Below, piece by piece: positions 15,283 through 23,679 of a stretch of 64,000 nt of DNA. The notes under the pieces are model-generated. The model made no database searches. It saw only the letters and a list, made by a program, of their open reading frames with translations, and was not told the origin of the DNA. Position numbers and translations under genes: made by a program. Within the stretch, counting starts at the first letter, position 1. Every line of letters begins with the position of its first letter. Origin of the DNA: Clavibacter phaseoli (GTDB lineage: Bacteria > Actinomycetota > Actinomycetes > Actinomycetales > Microbacteriaceae); contig NZ_CP040786.1 in the NCBI RefSeq assembly GCF_021922925.1, positions 2,356,001-2,420,000 of the forward strand, in the 5' to 3' direction.

Positions 15283-15357
15283 CGCCCGCCGGATGCGAGC
15301 TCCCGGGACGCGGCGCGGGATGGACCCCCGGCGGCCCGCGGACGCCGCGGACGCGAC

Positions 15358-15392
15358 GACGGGCCGCCCGTCACGAGGACGAGCGGCCCGTC
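15358..15392 (-). terminator. hairpin terminator after the Asp23 gene
   Basis: Inverted repeat GACGGGCCGC / GCGGCCCGTC (15358-15367 and 15383-15392, 15-base loop) directly downstream of the Asp23/Gls24 gene on the minus strand. Confidence 0.6.
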
Positions 15393-15409
15393 TGGGACAG
15401 CGCGATGGA

Positions 15410-15871
15410 TCAGACGGCGGGCGCCTCGACGGCGTCGTCGTCGGATCCCTCGCCGGGCAGCACGATGTCGGCGACGGTGACGTCGACGCGCGTCACCGGG
15501 CGGCCGACGAGCTCGGTCACGGCGTCGGAGATGGCGGCGCGCACGTCGGCGGCCACGTCCTGCAGCGGCACGCCGTACTCGGCGACGAGGGTCACCTGGA
15601 ACGAGACGCCCGCCTCCTGCGCGTCGACGGCGATGCCCTGCGTGAGGTCGGTCTGGCCGATGCGGTCGCGGAGCTGGCCGATGACGCGGGCCGCGCCGCC
15701 GCCCAGCGCGTGCACGCCCGGGATGTCGCGGACGGCGAGGCCCGCGACCTTGGCGATGACGCCGTCGGTGACGGTGGTGTCGCCCTCGGCGAGGACCGCT
15801 CCCGTGATCCCGGTGCTCGCGGGCGCGACGCGGGTGACGTCGGCGGGGGTGCTGGTGTTCTGGTCGCTCAT
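15410..15871 (-). CDS. Asp23/Gls24 family envelope stress protein
   Basis: A 153-residue protein with a full Asp23/Gls24 (DUF322) domain: TTVTDGVIAKVAGLAVRDIPGVHALGG at the N-terminal side followed by alternating strands and helices ending VDVTVADI. Asp23 proteins form membrane-associated patches and are linked to envelope and alkaline stress. The ATG at 15871 has a strong GAGGAGG ribosome binding site; upstream in-frame extension would cross the divergent sigma-factor promoter. It is divergent from an operon of a sigma factor and two more Asp23-like proteins, strongly suggesting a shared stress module. Confidence 0.87.
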   Translation of the reverse strand: MSDQNTSTPADVTRVAPASTGITGAVLAEGDTTVTDGVIAKVAGLAVRDIPGVHALGGGAARVIGQLRDRIGQTDLTQGIAVDAQEAGVSFQVTLVAEYGVPLQDVAADVRAAISDAVTELVGRPVTRVDVTVADIVLPGEGSDDDAVEAPAV

Positions 15872-16003
15872 GCGGTTCCTCCTCGTGGGTGCCCGTCTGC
15901 GGGGCGCTGCTGTGGTACTCATGGATGCGACGGACGGACGACGGCGATCGTCACGGATGGATCGCGGATCCACCTCGTCTCCCAGCGCACACGGAGGTAC
16001 GGC

Positions 16004-16558
16004 ATGGCCCTCTCCTCCTCCTTGACGGACGCGGGCGACGGGATCCTCGCCGAACGCGCCGCCGACGGCGACGCCCGGGCCTTCGAGGTGCTGGTCCGCC
16101 GGCACGCCCCCTACATGCGCGCGTTCGCGATCCGCCTCACGGGATCCCGCGCCGACGCCGACGACGCCGTGCAGGAGGCGCTCATCACGGCGTGGGACCG
16201 CCTGCCGACGCTCGAGAAGCCCGACCGGGTCAAGAGCTGGCTGCTGCAGATCGTCAGCCGCAAGTCCATCGACCGGATCCGCGCCCGCCGCCCCGCCGAC
16301 GACATCGACGACCACGAGATCGCGGACCGGCTCACGTCCCCCGAGCGCGACGCCGAGACGTCGTCGCAGATGCGCGCGCTGGCCGGTGTCCTCGATGCGC
16401 TGCCCCGCGAGCAGCGCGAGGTGTGGATGCTGCGCGAGGTGGGAGGCTTCTCCTACGAGGAGATCGCGGAGAGGCTGGGCGCGACGCCCTCGACCGTGCG
16501 CGGCCGGCTGTCCCGGGCGCGCACGACGGTGATGACGAGCATGGAGGCATGGCGATGA
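16004..16558 (+). CDS. ECF-type RNA polymerase sigma factor
   Basis: A 184-residue sigma-70 family protein with region 2 (FEVLVRRHAPYMRAFAIRLTG, DADDAVQEALITAWDRLPTL) and region 4 (LPREQREVWMLREVGGFSYEEIAERLG with the helix-turn-helix TPSTVRGRLSRAR). It lacks regions 1 and 3, as in ECF sigma factors. It should direct transcription of a small stress regulon. The ATG at 16004 follows GGAGG. The next gene starts inside its stop codon (ATGA), so the downstream Asp23-like protein is probably its partner or anti-sigma factor. The 132-base gap to the divergent Asp23 gene must hold both promoters; I could not assign a clear ECF motif. Confidence 0.88.
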   Translation: MALSSSLTDAGDGILAERAADGDARAFEVLVRRHAPYMRAFAIRLTGSRADADDAVQEALITAWDRLPTLEKPDRVKSWLLQIVSRKSIDRIRARRPADDIDDHEIADRLTSPERDAETSSQMRALAGVLDALPREQREVWMLREVGGFSYEEIAERLGATPSTVRGRLSRARTTVMTSMEAWR

Positions 16559-17178
16559 GCGGCATCGGACCGGGCGGGGGACCCGCGGTCGACGCCGACG
16601 GCGAGCCCCTCGACATGGCGGCCCTGGCCGACTACCTCGACCGCGGGCGCACCCCGCGCGTCGCGGCCTACGAGGACGACCCCGAGATCCGCAACGCGCT
16701 GCGCGCCCTCGAGCACATGCGCGACCTCGGCCGCGAGCTCGTGGAGATCGAGGCGGAGGAGCAGGACGCGCCGGGCGACGACTTCTTCCGCGGCGTGCTC
16801 GCGCACATCAGCCGCGAGTCGCGCGCGGGACGCGACATCCCGCTCTCGCACCCGGATCCGGCCGTCCACCTGGCGCTCACCGAGGGCGCCGTGCGCACCC
16901 TGGTGCGGCAGGCCGGCGACGAGGTGCCGGGCGTCCTCATCGGCCGCTGCACGCTCGACGGCGACGTGACGCGCGCCGGCGAGCCCGTGCGGGTGGCGCT
17001 CACCATGAGCGTCGTGTGGGGGGATCCGCTGCCCGAGCTCGCGCAGCGCGTGCGGGAGCGGGTCCACGCGGCCCTGCTCCGGCACACCGAGCTGCGCGTC
17101 GAGGGAATCGACGTGACCGTGGTGGACGTGCAGGCGCGTCCCGTGCAGGAGGAGGCCGGAGATGACCCTCGACGATGA
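16555..17178 (+). CDS. Asp23-like protein with possible anti-sigma N-terminus
   Basis: A 207-residue soluble protein. The C-terminal 95 residues (about 110-205) have the Asp23/Gls24 pattern ending GIDVTVVDVQ. The N-terminal 100 residues are helical and acidic (ADYLDRGRTPRVAAYEDDPE, then RALEHMRDLGRELVEIEAEE) and could bind the sigma factor encoded just upstream. Start choice: ATG at 16555 overlaps the sigma stop (ATGA) and sits 7 bases after GGAGG; the ATG at 16549 is too close to that site. No membrane helix is present, unlike most anti-sigma factors. The anti-sigma role is inference from context. Confidence 0.75.
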   Translation: MSGIGPGGGPAVDADGEPLDMAALADYLDRGRTPRVAAYEDDPEIRNALRALEHMRDLGRELVEIEAEEQDAPGDDFFRGVLAHISRESRAGRDIPLSHPDPAVHLALTEGAVRTLVRQAGDEVPGVLIGRCTLDGDVTRAGEPVRVALTMSVVWGDPLPELAQRVRERVHAALLRHTELRVEGIDVTVVDVQARPVQEEAGDDPRR

Positions 17179-17578
17179 CGCGCCGGCCGCCGTGGCCGCG
17201 CCCCTGCCCGGAGCCGCCCCCGTGCCCGTCCCGCTCCCCTCCCCCGGCGACCTGTCGCGCGACCTGACCGCGGTGCTCCGCGGCGTCGCGGGCGTGGCCG
17301 ACGTCTACGCGCCGCGCTCCCCGATCCTGCTGGCCGCCCAGCAGGTGGTCGAGGGCGTCGTGGCCGGATCCTCCACGGCCGCCGAGCAGCTCGTCACCGT
17401 CGAGAGGGGCGAGGGCACGGTCGACGTCGAGGCGTCCATCGCGGTCGACGCGTCGAGCCGCGCGAGCGACACCGCGCGGGCCGCCGTCGACGCGATCCGC
17501 GCCCGCCTCGCCGAGTCCGTGGGCGAGGACGCCGCCGCGCGCGCGGCCGTCACGGTGCGCGTCGGCAGCATCGGCTGA
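17162..17578 (+). CDS. small Asp23-cluster protein
   Basis: A 138-residue protein whose start overlaps the preceding gene by 17 bases and is preceded by a GGAGG-type site. The N-terminus is Ala/Pro-rich (residues 1-35). The rest (SRDLTAVLRGVAGVADVYAP, then DVEASIAVDASSRASDTARA, ending VTVRVGSIG) has the short strand-helix-strand pattern of a minimal Asp23/Gls24-like domain. It is the last gene of the sigma factor operon. I infer a role with the other two Asp23-like proteins; no specific function can be assigned. Confidence 0.68.
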   Translation: MTLDDDAPAAVAAPLPGAAPVPVPLPSPGDLSRDLTAVLRGVAGVADVYAPRSPILLAAQQVVEGVVAGSSTAAEQLVTVERGEGTVDVEASIAVDASSRASDTARAAVDAIRARLAESVGEDAAARAAVTVRVGSIG

Positions 17579-17613
17579 CCCGCCCGGCGGACGGCCGCCC
17601 CGCCCGCTCCCGG

Positions 17614-17619
17614 TACCGT
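17614..17619 (+). promoter_or_regulatory. -10 box TACCGT upstream of exonuclease III
   Basis: TACCGT is 6 bases before the ATG at 17626. Confidence 0.55.
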
Positions 17620-17625
17620 TGACGC

Positions 17626-18462
17626 ATGCGCGTCGCCACCTGGAACGTCAACTCCATCCGCACCCGCGTGGGCCGCGTCGTCGACTGGCTCGTGCGCGAG
17701 GACGTCGACGTGCTGGCCATGCAGGAGATCAAGTGCAAGCCCGAGCAGTTCCCGATGGAGGCGTTCGAGGAGGCTGGCTACGAGGTCGCCGTGCACGGCC
17801 TCAGCCAGTGGAACGGCGTCGCGATCGCGAGCCGGCTGCCGCTCGAGGACGTCGTGACGACGTTCGAGGGGATGCCCCGCTTCGGCAAGCCCGACGCCTC
17901 CGGGCGGTCGCCGCTCGAGGCGCGCGCGATGGGCGCGACCGTCGCGGGCGTCCGCCTCTGGAGCCTCTACGTGCCCAACGGCCGCGCGCTCGACGACCCG
18001 CACTACTCCTACAAGCTCGAGTGGCTCGGGGCGCTCGCGGCCGACACGCGCGCCTGGCTCGCCGCGGATCCCGCCACCCCGCTCGCGCTCATGGGCGACT
18101 GGAACGTGGCGCCCCTCGACACCGACGTCTGGGATCCCGCGCTCTTCGAGGGCAAGACCCACACCTCCGAGCCCGAGCGCGCCGCCTTCGCCGCGTTCCT
18201 CGACGCCGGGCTCGCGGACGTCGTGCGGCCGTCGATCCCCGAGGGCTACACGTACTGGGACTACCAGCAGCTGCGGTTCCCGCGGGATGAGGGCATGCGG
18301 ATCGACTTCATCCTCGGGAACGACCGGTTCGCCGAGCTCGTGGACGCGCCGCGGATCCACCGCGACGAGCGCAAGGGCGACGGTCCGAGCGACCACGTGC
18401 CGGTGGCCGTCGACCTCGACGTGGAGACCGAGCTCGACGACGACCGGCCGATGATCTTCTGA
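17626..18462 (+). CDS. xth: exodeoxyribonuclease III / AP endonuclease
   Basis: A 278-residue exonuclease III family enzyme, which cuts DNA at abasic sites and trims 3' ends in base excision repair. Motifs: TWNVNSIRTR at residues 5-14, catalytic Glu34 in MQEIKCKP, YVPNGR, GDWNVAP with the Asp/Asn pair, and the C-terminal SDHVPVAVDL with the catalytic Asp-His. Length matches the family. It is a single gene with a leaderless -10 box, followed after 88 bases by a membrane protein that has its own box. Confidence 0.93.
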   Translation: MRVATWNVNSIRTRVGRVVDWLVREDVDVLAMQEIKCKPEQFPMEAFEEAGYEVAVHGLSQWNGVAIASRLPLEDVVTTFEGMPRFGKPDASGRSPLEARAMGATVAGVRLWSLYVPNGRALDDPHYSYKLEWLGALAADTRAWLAADPATPLALMGDWNVAPLDTDVWDPALFEGKTHTSEPERAAFAAFLDAGLADVVRPSIPEGYTYWDYQQLRFPRDEGMRIDFILGNDRFAELVDAPRIHRDERKGDGPSDHVPVAVDLDVETELDDDRPMIF

Positions 18463-18538
18463 TCCGCCGCCTGTCCGCGTCGCGGTCGCGACCGGACCTC
18501 CCGCCCCGGCCGATTCCGGCCCCGCGGGACGCGACCCG

Positions 18539-18544
18539 TAGTCT
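18539..18544 (+). promoter_or_regulatory. -10 box TAGTCT upstream of membrane protein
   Basis: TAGTCT is 6 bases before the GTG at 18551. Confidence 0.5.
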
Positions 18545-18550
18545 CGTGCC

Positions 18551-19159
18551 GTGACCCCCGACGACGACGCGACCCCGGAGCGCGGCCGCCGCGCCGCCCG
18601 CGGACGCCGCTCCGCCGCCCCGACGGCCCGACGCCGCCGCCTGCCGGAGGTCCCGCGGATCGCCCTGCCGACGCTCCCCCGCGGACGCGGACGCGGACGC
18701 GACGCCTCCGACGACGACGACGCGCCCCGCGGCGCACGCGCCACGCGCGATCGGGAGGCCCGCGACGACGATCCCGCCGGCCCCGACTGGCTGCCCCGCT
18801 GGATCCGCCGGATCGACCGCCGCGTCCTCGTCACCACGCTCGTCTCGATGCTCGTCGCCGCGATCGTCGGCGGCAGCATCGCCGCCCTGGGGCTCGGCCT
18901 CATCTTCGTCACCGACGCGTGCGACGTGGACGCGTACGTCTGCGACGACTCCCTCTTCACCATCGGCTACGCGCTGTCGGTGGCCGGCCCGCTGATGCTC
19001 ACGGGGATCGCCGTCATCGTGGCGCTCGTCGGCATGATCCGCGGGCGCACCCGGCCCTGGCTGGTGCTCCTGATCGGCGTGGGCGCGTCGCTCGCGGCCT
19101 ACATCCTCGGCGCGGTGCTCGTGCTCGTCGCCGTGCCCGGGTCCTCCCCCCTCACCTGA
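18551..19159 (+). CDS. hypothetical membrane protein with basic tail
   Basis: A 202-residue protein. The first 95 residues are very Arg-rich and then Asp-rich (RRAARGRRSAAPTARRRR; DASDDDDAPRG), probably disordered and cytoplasmic. Three membrane helices follow (about residues 98-124, 140-160 and 172-195). Two Cys residues lie in the first outer loop (DACDVDAYVCDD) and could form a disulfide. I do not recognise the family. GTG start, leaderless-type promoter; no operon partner. Confidence 0.65.
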   Translation: MTPDDDATPERGRRAARGRRSAAPTARRRRLPEVPRIALPTLPRGRGRGRDASDDDDAPRGARATRDREARDDDPAGPDWLPRWIRRIDRRVLVTTLVSMLVAAIVGGSIAALGLGLIFVTDACDVDAYVCDDSLFTIGYALSVAGPLMLTGIAVIVALVGMIRGRTRPWLVLLIGVGASLAAYILGAVLVLVAVPGSSPLT

Positions 19160-19288
19160 TCCCGCGCGTCCGCCCGGCGGCCCGCCGCCGCGGGGGAACG
19201 GCCTCGGCGGTCCGCTAGCGTGGGAGGTCCGGCGCGCCTGACGCGGATCCGGGGTACGGCCGCGCATGCGGCATGCGAGGGGGCGGTA

Positions 19289-20152
19289 GTGGACAGCGGA
19301 CGTGTGGCTCTGGTCATCGAGGACGACGGCGACATCCGCCAGCTGCTCGAGGTGGTCCTGCGCCAGGGCGGCTTCGAGGTGCACTCCGCCGGCACGGCGA
19401 CCGACGGGGTGCGGCTGGCCGAGGAGGTCTCCCCCGACGTCATCACGCTCGACGTCGGCCTGCCCGACTTCGACGGCTTCGAGGCCGCGCGCCGCATCCG
19501 CCTCGTCAGCGACGCCTACATCGTGATGCTCACGGCGCAGGGCGAGGAGGTCGACACCCTCCTCGGCCTCGAGGCCGGCGCCGACGACTACATCGTGAAG
19601 CCGTTCCGCCCGCGCGAGCTCCGCGCCCGCATCTCCGCGATGATGCGGCGACCGCGCGGCGGCGGGGAGACGACGGCGACGCCCGCGGCCGGCGTGCCGG
19701 CGGCCCCGGACGCCCCTGCCCCCGGCGCGGCCCCCGACGCGGACGAGCCCGTGCAGCCCGCCGCCTTCGCGACCACGACCGTCGTCGCGCCCGCGATGCC
19801 GACCGAGACCGCGCCGACGGACGACGACGTCCTCCGCCACAACGGCCTCGAGCTCGACGAGGGCACCCGCCACGTCACGGTCGACGGCGAGCCGGTGGAC
19901 CTCACGCGCACCGAGTTCGACCTGCTCGCGTCGATCCTCGCGAGCGGCGGACGCGTGCGCACCAAGGGCGACCTCGTGCGCGACATCCGCAGCGGCTCCT
20001 ACGCCGTCTCCTCCTCCACCGAGCCCGAGGAGCGCGCGGTCGAGGTGCACCTCGGCAACCTGCGCCGGAAGCTGCACGACGACCCGCGCGAGGCGCGGTG
20101 GATCCAGACGGTGCGCGGCGTGGGCTACCGGCTCGCGCCGCCGCGCGGCTGA
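19289..20152 (+). CDS. OmpR-family response regulator with long linker
   Basis: A 287-residue two-component regulator. The receiver domain has the acidic pocket EDD (11-13), phospho-acceptor Asp55 in VITLDVGLPD, the Thr in MLTAQ and the Lys in VKPF. The C-terminal winged-helix DNA-binding domain (about 190-285) has the TRTEFDLL and VEVHLGNLRRKL signatures. Between them is an unusually long linker of about 60 residues rich in Ala/Pro/Thr. The GTG at 19289 is preferred because GAGGGGG lies just upstream and it gives a standard receiver start; the in-frame codon at 19220 would add an untypical leader. Its likely partners, a histidine kinase and a degenerate Hpt protein, are on the opposite strand downstream. 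Confidence 0.87.
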   Translation: MDSGRVALVIEDDGDIRQLLEVVLRQGGFEVHSAGTATDGVRLAEEVSPDVITLDVGLPDFDGFEAARRIRLVSDAYIVMLTAQGEEVDTLLGLEAGADDYIVKPFRPRELRARISAMMRRPRGGGETTATPAAGVPAAPDAPAPGAAPDADEPVQPAAFATTTVVAPAMPTETAPTDDDVLRHNGLELDEGTRHVTVDGEPVDLTRTEFDLLASILASGGRVRTKGDLVRDIRSGSYAVSSSTEPEERAVEVHLGNLRRKLHDDPREARWIQTVRGVGYRLAPPRG

Positions 20153-20195
20153 GGCGTCGGGCGTCGCGGGCGCTCGGAGCGATCAGGGGCTGCCG

Positions 20196-20227
20196 GCTGC
20201 CGCGGGACCGTCGGGTCCCGCGGCAGC
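20196..20227 (+). terminator. hairpin terminator of the response regulator gene
   Basis: Perfect 14-bp inverted repeat (20196-20209 and 20214-20227, loop GTCG), 44 bases after the stop codon. The rest of the gap to 20342 holds weaker GC-rich inverted repeats that may stop transcription from the other side. Confidence 0.85.
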
Positions 20228-20342
20228 TGCGCCGTGGAGCGGGCTCCCCTCGGGTGGGATCCCGGTCCGTCGATCCGACCGGCCTGTCGCGGGGGCCGGT
20301 CGGGCGTGCGCGTCGGCCGTCGGGTCGGACGCGCGCACGGGT

Positions 20343-21032
20343 CTAGTCGGGCGGGTGTCCCGCCTCCGCGCGGATCCAGGACCGCATCGCGTCCATGCTC
20401 CGCTCGCCCACCTCGTGGAGGTCCGGCAGCATCGCCCGGGCGCGGGCGTGGTCGGCGGCGCGGATCGCCCGCTCGAGCTGCCCGGCGACGTCGCTGAGGC
20501 GGAGGGCGCCGACCATCGCGGCCGAGCTCTTCACGCTCAGGACCGCGTCGAGCGCGGCGGGACGGTCGCCGGCGCGGACGGCCGCGTCGAGGCGCTCCCA
20601 GCGGGTCGGCCACAGGTCGACGAAGAAGCGCAGGAAGTCGACGCAGGCGTGCTGCCCCGCGGTGAGGGCGCCCGGGCAGCGCGGCTCCGGCTCCGACTCC
20701 GACGGGGACGTGGTGGGGGCGCCGGCCGGACGGGGGGATCCGGCCGGCGCCTGCCCGCGACCCGGTGCGGGGGCACCGCGGGTCGCGAGGCGGTCATCCG
20801 GTCGGGGGGAACCGGACGACGGGGTCCCGCGGCGCGGCTCGGGGTGGCCGCGCGGCGGGGTCACGCGCCCCGGCGCGGGAACGCCGGGGGGCGGAGCGGG
20901 GATGCCCGTCGGGGGGACGACGGACAGTCGGGCGGGGCCGGGCTCGTCCGACAGCTCGCCCAGCAGCTGCTCCAGGACGCGGACGTCGAGGAGCGGGGGG
21001 AGCTGCGGGACACGGGCGGCATGGGCGCTCAC
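20343..21032 (-). CDS. Hpt-domain protein lacking the phospho-acceptor histidine
   Basis: The 229-residue protein (counted from the GTG at 21032) looks like a histidine phosphotransfer domain split by an insert. LDVRVLEQLLGELSDEPG (15-32) fits the first Hpt helix; a Pro/Arg/Gly-rich insert of about 95 residues follows; then CVDFLRFFVDLWPTRWERLD and VLSVKSSAAMVGAL, ending in helical segments. In Hpt domains the core reads His-x-Leu-Lys-Gly with Gly seven residues after the Lys. Here it is Leu165-Ser-Val-Lys168 with Gly175, so the phospho-acceptor His is replaced by Leu. It may bind a receiver or kinase without passing phosphate. The start is uncertain: no strong ribosome binding site, and an open frame extends to 21212. 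Confidence 0.65.
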   Translation of the reverse strand: MSAHAARVPQLPPLLDVRVLEQLLGELSDEPGPARLSVVPPTGIPAPPPGVPAPGRVTPPRGHPEPRRGTPSSGSPRPDDRLATRGAPAPGRGQAPAGSPRPAGAPTTSPSESEPEPRCPGALTAGQHACVDFLRFFVDLWPTRWERLDAAVRAGDRPAALDAVLSVKSSAAMVGALRLSDVAGQLERAIRAADHARARAMLPDLHEVGERSMDAMRSWIRAEAGHPPD

Positions 21033-21266
21033 GCCCGGCCGCCGACGAGACGATCCGAAGGACCGGGGAGGTCGCCGTCGGGTACCGGCCGCGCATCCGT
21101 GGACCCCGTACGGCACCACGTGCGCGCGGCTCGGGTGCCGCTCGCCTGGTGGTCGTGGGGGGTCATCCGGTCCTTCGATCGCTCGTGTCGGACGGGCTGG
21201 CCCCGTCGTCATCCGAGCGTGTCACCGCCGCATGCGGGATCGGATCAAGGTGGGGACAAGATCAGC

Positions 21267-23003
21267 TCAAGTCGGGCGCGATGTGGCAGGCCCGACGCGC
21301 AGCGGGAGGCGCACGCGCATCGTCGTGCCCGCGCCCAGGGCGCTCTCCACCTCGATGGACCCGTCGTGCGCGTCCACGATGGAGCGGGTGATGCTGAGGC
21401 CGAGCCCCACGCCCGCGACCGTGCTCGCGCGGGCGGTGCTGGTGCGGAAGAAGCGCGTGAACAGCTGCGCGGTGTCCTCCGCCGACATGCCCACGCCGTC
21501 GTCGCTGACGCAGAGGCGCAGGTGGTCGCCGTCGACGCCCACCTCGGTGGTGACCGTGCCGCCCTCGGGCGTGTACTTCACGGCGTTGCTGAGCAGGTTG
21601 TCGAGCACCTGGCCGATGCGCACGGCGTCGACCTCGGCGACCAGCTCCTCGTACTCCGGCTCGACCAGCGTGACGCCGTTCGCCTTCGCGTGGGGGCGGA
21701 TCACGTCGAGCGCGTTCTCGACGATCTCGCCGACGTCGACGAGGTTGCGGTTGACGGCGAGGCGGTGCTGCGCCGCCGTGAGGAGGTCGCCGATGAGGCC
21801 GAGGAGGCGCTGCGCGTTGCGCTCGACGATCGCGAGGCGAGCGGCCGTGATCCGGTCGTCGATGTCGTCCTCCACGAGGTCGTCGGCGATGAGCTCGACG
21901 TAGCCGAGGATCGAGGTCAGCGGCGTCTTCAGCTCGTGGGAGACGCTCGCCACGAACTCCTCGCGCTCGGTGACCGCGAGCGCGAGCGCCGTGACGTCGG
22001 TGCTGACGACGACCGTGCCGAACATGCGCCCGGACGCGTCGACGAGCGGGGACAGCGAGGCGAGCACGGCCTTCTGCGCGCCGCCGTCGCCGACCCAGTA
22101 GACCTCCCGCCCCACCACCTCGCCCGCGCGGGCCCGCGCGACGAGCTGGCGCTCGGTCGGGACGGCGGTGGTGCGGTCCTCCTCGTAGACGTGGATGCCG
22201 AGCATGGGGTCGTCGACGTCGGCCGGGCCGGCGAGCGCCATGAGCTCCTGCGCGGCGCGGTTGCGCAGCATGATCCGGCCCGTCGCGTCGAGGACCACCA
22301 CCGTGTCGTCGATCGCGTCCAGCACGCCGTCGATGATCGAGTTGCGCTCCTGCAGGTCGACGAGCGTGCCCGTCAGCTCGAGCTGCATCTCCTCCAGGCG
22401 CGCGTGCTGCCGGAACAGCTGCTGCGCGAGCAGGTTCACGGCGACGGCCACGAGGAGCATGACGACGGGGAGCACGACGAGGTGCGACCAGCCGACCGTG
22501 CCCTCCGGCATCGTCCCCGTGCGGAGGTACGGGAGCGCGAGCACGGATCCCGTGCCGAGGGCGCCGAGCCAGAGCACGTGCAGCTTGAACGCGTAGGCGA
22601 GCCAGACGACGGGGAAGACGAGGAGGACCGCGGTCGACGGCACGTCCTCGGAGATCGCGTCGTGGCAGAGGGCGAGCGCCGCGAAGTCGAGCATGGGCAG
22701 CACGGCGACCCAGTCGGAGTCGATGCGGTCCCAGGGGATGACGGCCGCGGCGATCGTGACCAGGGCGGCGATGACGGTCCCCGCGACGAACCCGGGCTGC
22801 GCGACGGCGTCGAGGTCGCCCGTGCCCGCGACGATGCCGACCACGGCGAGGCTCAGGATGAAGGGCAGCTGCGCGTGCAGCGGCTTCGAGAGCGTCATGC
22901 TGCGGAGCACGGCCTGGGCGCGGGATCCCGGTCCGCGCCGCACGTCGGAGGGCTCGATCTCGCCCACGTGACCCCCCGGATGCGGACACCCCGTGCCGCT
23001 CAT
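21267..23003 (-). CDS. membrane-bound PAS sensor histidine kinase
   Basis: A 578-residue sensor kinase. Five or six membrane helices occupy about residues 45-205, then a short coiled coil, a PAS domain (about 225-350) and the kinase core: H-box VSHELKTPLTSILGY, N-box NLLSNAVKYTPEGG, G1 DDGVGMS, G2 GVGLGLSI. It is the likely partner of the response regulator at 19289, encoded in the opposite direction with the pseudo-Hpt gene between them. Start uncertain: a TAGTAT box at 23006-23011 is too close to the ATG at 23003, so the in-frame GTG at 22967, preceded by GGGGGG, may be used instead. The 234-base gap to the Hpt gene shows no clear structure. Confidence 0.87.
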   Translation of the reverse strand: MSGTGCPHPGGHVGEIEPSDVRRGPGSRAQAVLRSMTLSKPLHAQLPFILSLAVVGIVAGTGDLDAVAQPGFVAGTVIAALVTIAAAVIPWDRIDSDWVAVLPMLDFAALALCHDAISEDVPSTAVLLVFPVVWLAYAFKLHVLWLGALGTGSVLALPYLRTGTMPEGTVGWSHLVVLPVVMLLVAVAVNLLAQQLFRQHARLEEMQLELTGTLVDLQERNSIIDGVLDAIDDTVVVLDATGRIMLRNRAAQELMALAGPADVDDPMLGIHVYEEDRTTAVPTERQLVARARAGEVVGREVYWVGDGGAQKAVLASLSPLVDASGRMFGTVVVSTDVTALALAVTEREEFVASVSHELKTPLTSILGYVELIADDLVEDDIDDRITAARLAIVERNAQRLLGLIGDLLTAAQHRLAVNRNLVDVGEIVENALDVIRPHAKANGVTLVEPEYEELVAEVDAVRIGQVLDNLLSNAVKYTPEGGTVTTEVGVDGDHLRLCVSDDGVGMSAEDTAQLFTRFFRTSTARASTVAGVGLGLSITRSIVDAHDGSIEVESALGAGTTMRVRLPLRVGPATSRPT

Positions 23004-23064
23004 CGATACTAGCGACGAGTGGACGGTCCGCCCCGGGTCGGCGTACCCCGTGCTATGGCCCGCG

Positions 23065-23070
23065 TACGAT
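23065..23070 (+). promoter_or_regulatory. -10 box TACGAT upstream of the MOSC gene
   Basis: TACGAT is 6 bases before the ATG at 23077. Confidence 0.55.
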
Positions 23071-23076
23071 TCCCGG

Positions 23077-23649
23077 ATGGCCGACCTCCCGCACGAGCAC
23101 CGCGTGGAGATCGCGTTCCTCGTCGCCTCGCCCGTGCACCGGCTGGAGGGACGCCCGTCCGACGGCCCGCGCGACGAGCCGGGCGAGCCGCCGTCGCGGG
23201 CGTCCGTGCGCGTGCGCGCCGGCCTCGGGATCGTCGGCGACCGCTACTTCGGGCAGCGCGCGCACCGCACGGCCGCCGTCACGGTGATGGCCGTCGAGTC
23301 GGTGGAGCGCGTGGCGCGCGAGCTCGGCGTGGAGCCGGGGCTGGATCCCGTCGACACGCGCCGGAACGTGCTGCTGCGCGGCGCGGACGTGGATCGGCTG
23401 CGCGGCATGCGCTTCAGCATCGACTCGGGCGACGGGCCGGTCGAGTTCCAGGGGCACCGGCCGGCGAACCCGTGCGCGTGGATGGACGTGATGCTCGCGC
23501 CCGGCGCCTTCCGCGCGCTCCGCGGCCGCGGCGGGGTCCGCTGCGAGCCGCTCGGCGACGGGATCCTCACGGTCGGGCCGGCCGTGCTCCGCACCGAGCG
23601 GCCGCTCGTCGACGGGGACGGGGACAGGGACGGGGCGCGCCTGTTCTGA
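23077..23649 (+). CDS. MOSC domain protein
   Basis: A 190-residue protein with the MOSC fold found at the C-terminus of molybdenum cofactor sulfurases and in stand-alone YiiM/YuaD-like proteins. Typical segments are GIVGDRYFG, AVTVMAVESVE, RRNVLLRGADVDRL and a conserved Cys in PANPCAWMD, which in the family binds sulfur or the cofactor. Stand-alone MOSC proteins are linked to Moco maturation or detoxification of N-hydroxylated bases; which applies here is not visible. The ATG at 23077 is set by the leaderless box; the longer frame from 22993 overlaps the kinase promoter. Confidence 0.83.
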   Translation: MADLPHEHRVEIAFLVASPVHRLEGRPSDGPRDEPGEPPSRASVRVRAGLGIVGDRYFGQRAHRTAAVTVMAVESVERVARELGVEPGLDPVDTRRNVLLRGADVDRLRGMRFSIDSGDGPVEFQGHRPANPCAWMDVMLAPGAFRALRGRGGVRCEPLGDGILTVGPAVLRTERPLVDGDGDRDGARLF

Positions 23650-23658
23650 CGCGCCCCG
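23631..23658. terminator. hairpin across the MOSC stop codon
   Basis: 9-bp arms CGGGGCGCG / CGCGCCCCG (23631-23639 and 23650-23658) with the MOSC stop codon in the loop, just before the convergent SDR gene. Likely bidirectional. Confidence 0.65.
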
Positions 23659-23679
23659 CCGCGGATCCGACGTCCCGGG

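Noticed and set aside
20355..23012. Plus-strand 885-codon frame opposite the Hpt and kinase genes
   Set aside because: Antisense of a clear histidine kinase; composition is His/Arg/Asp-rich without domains.
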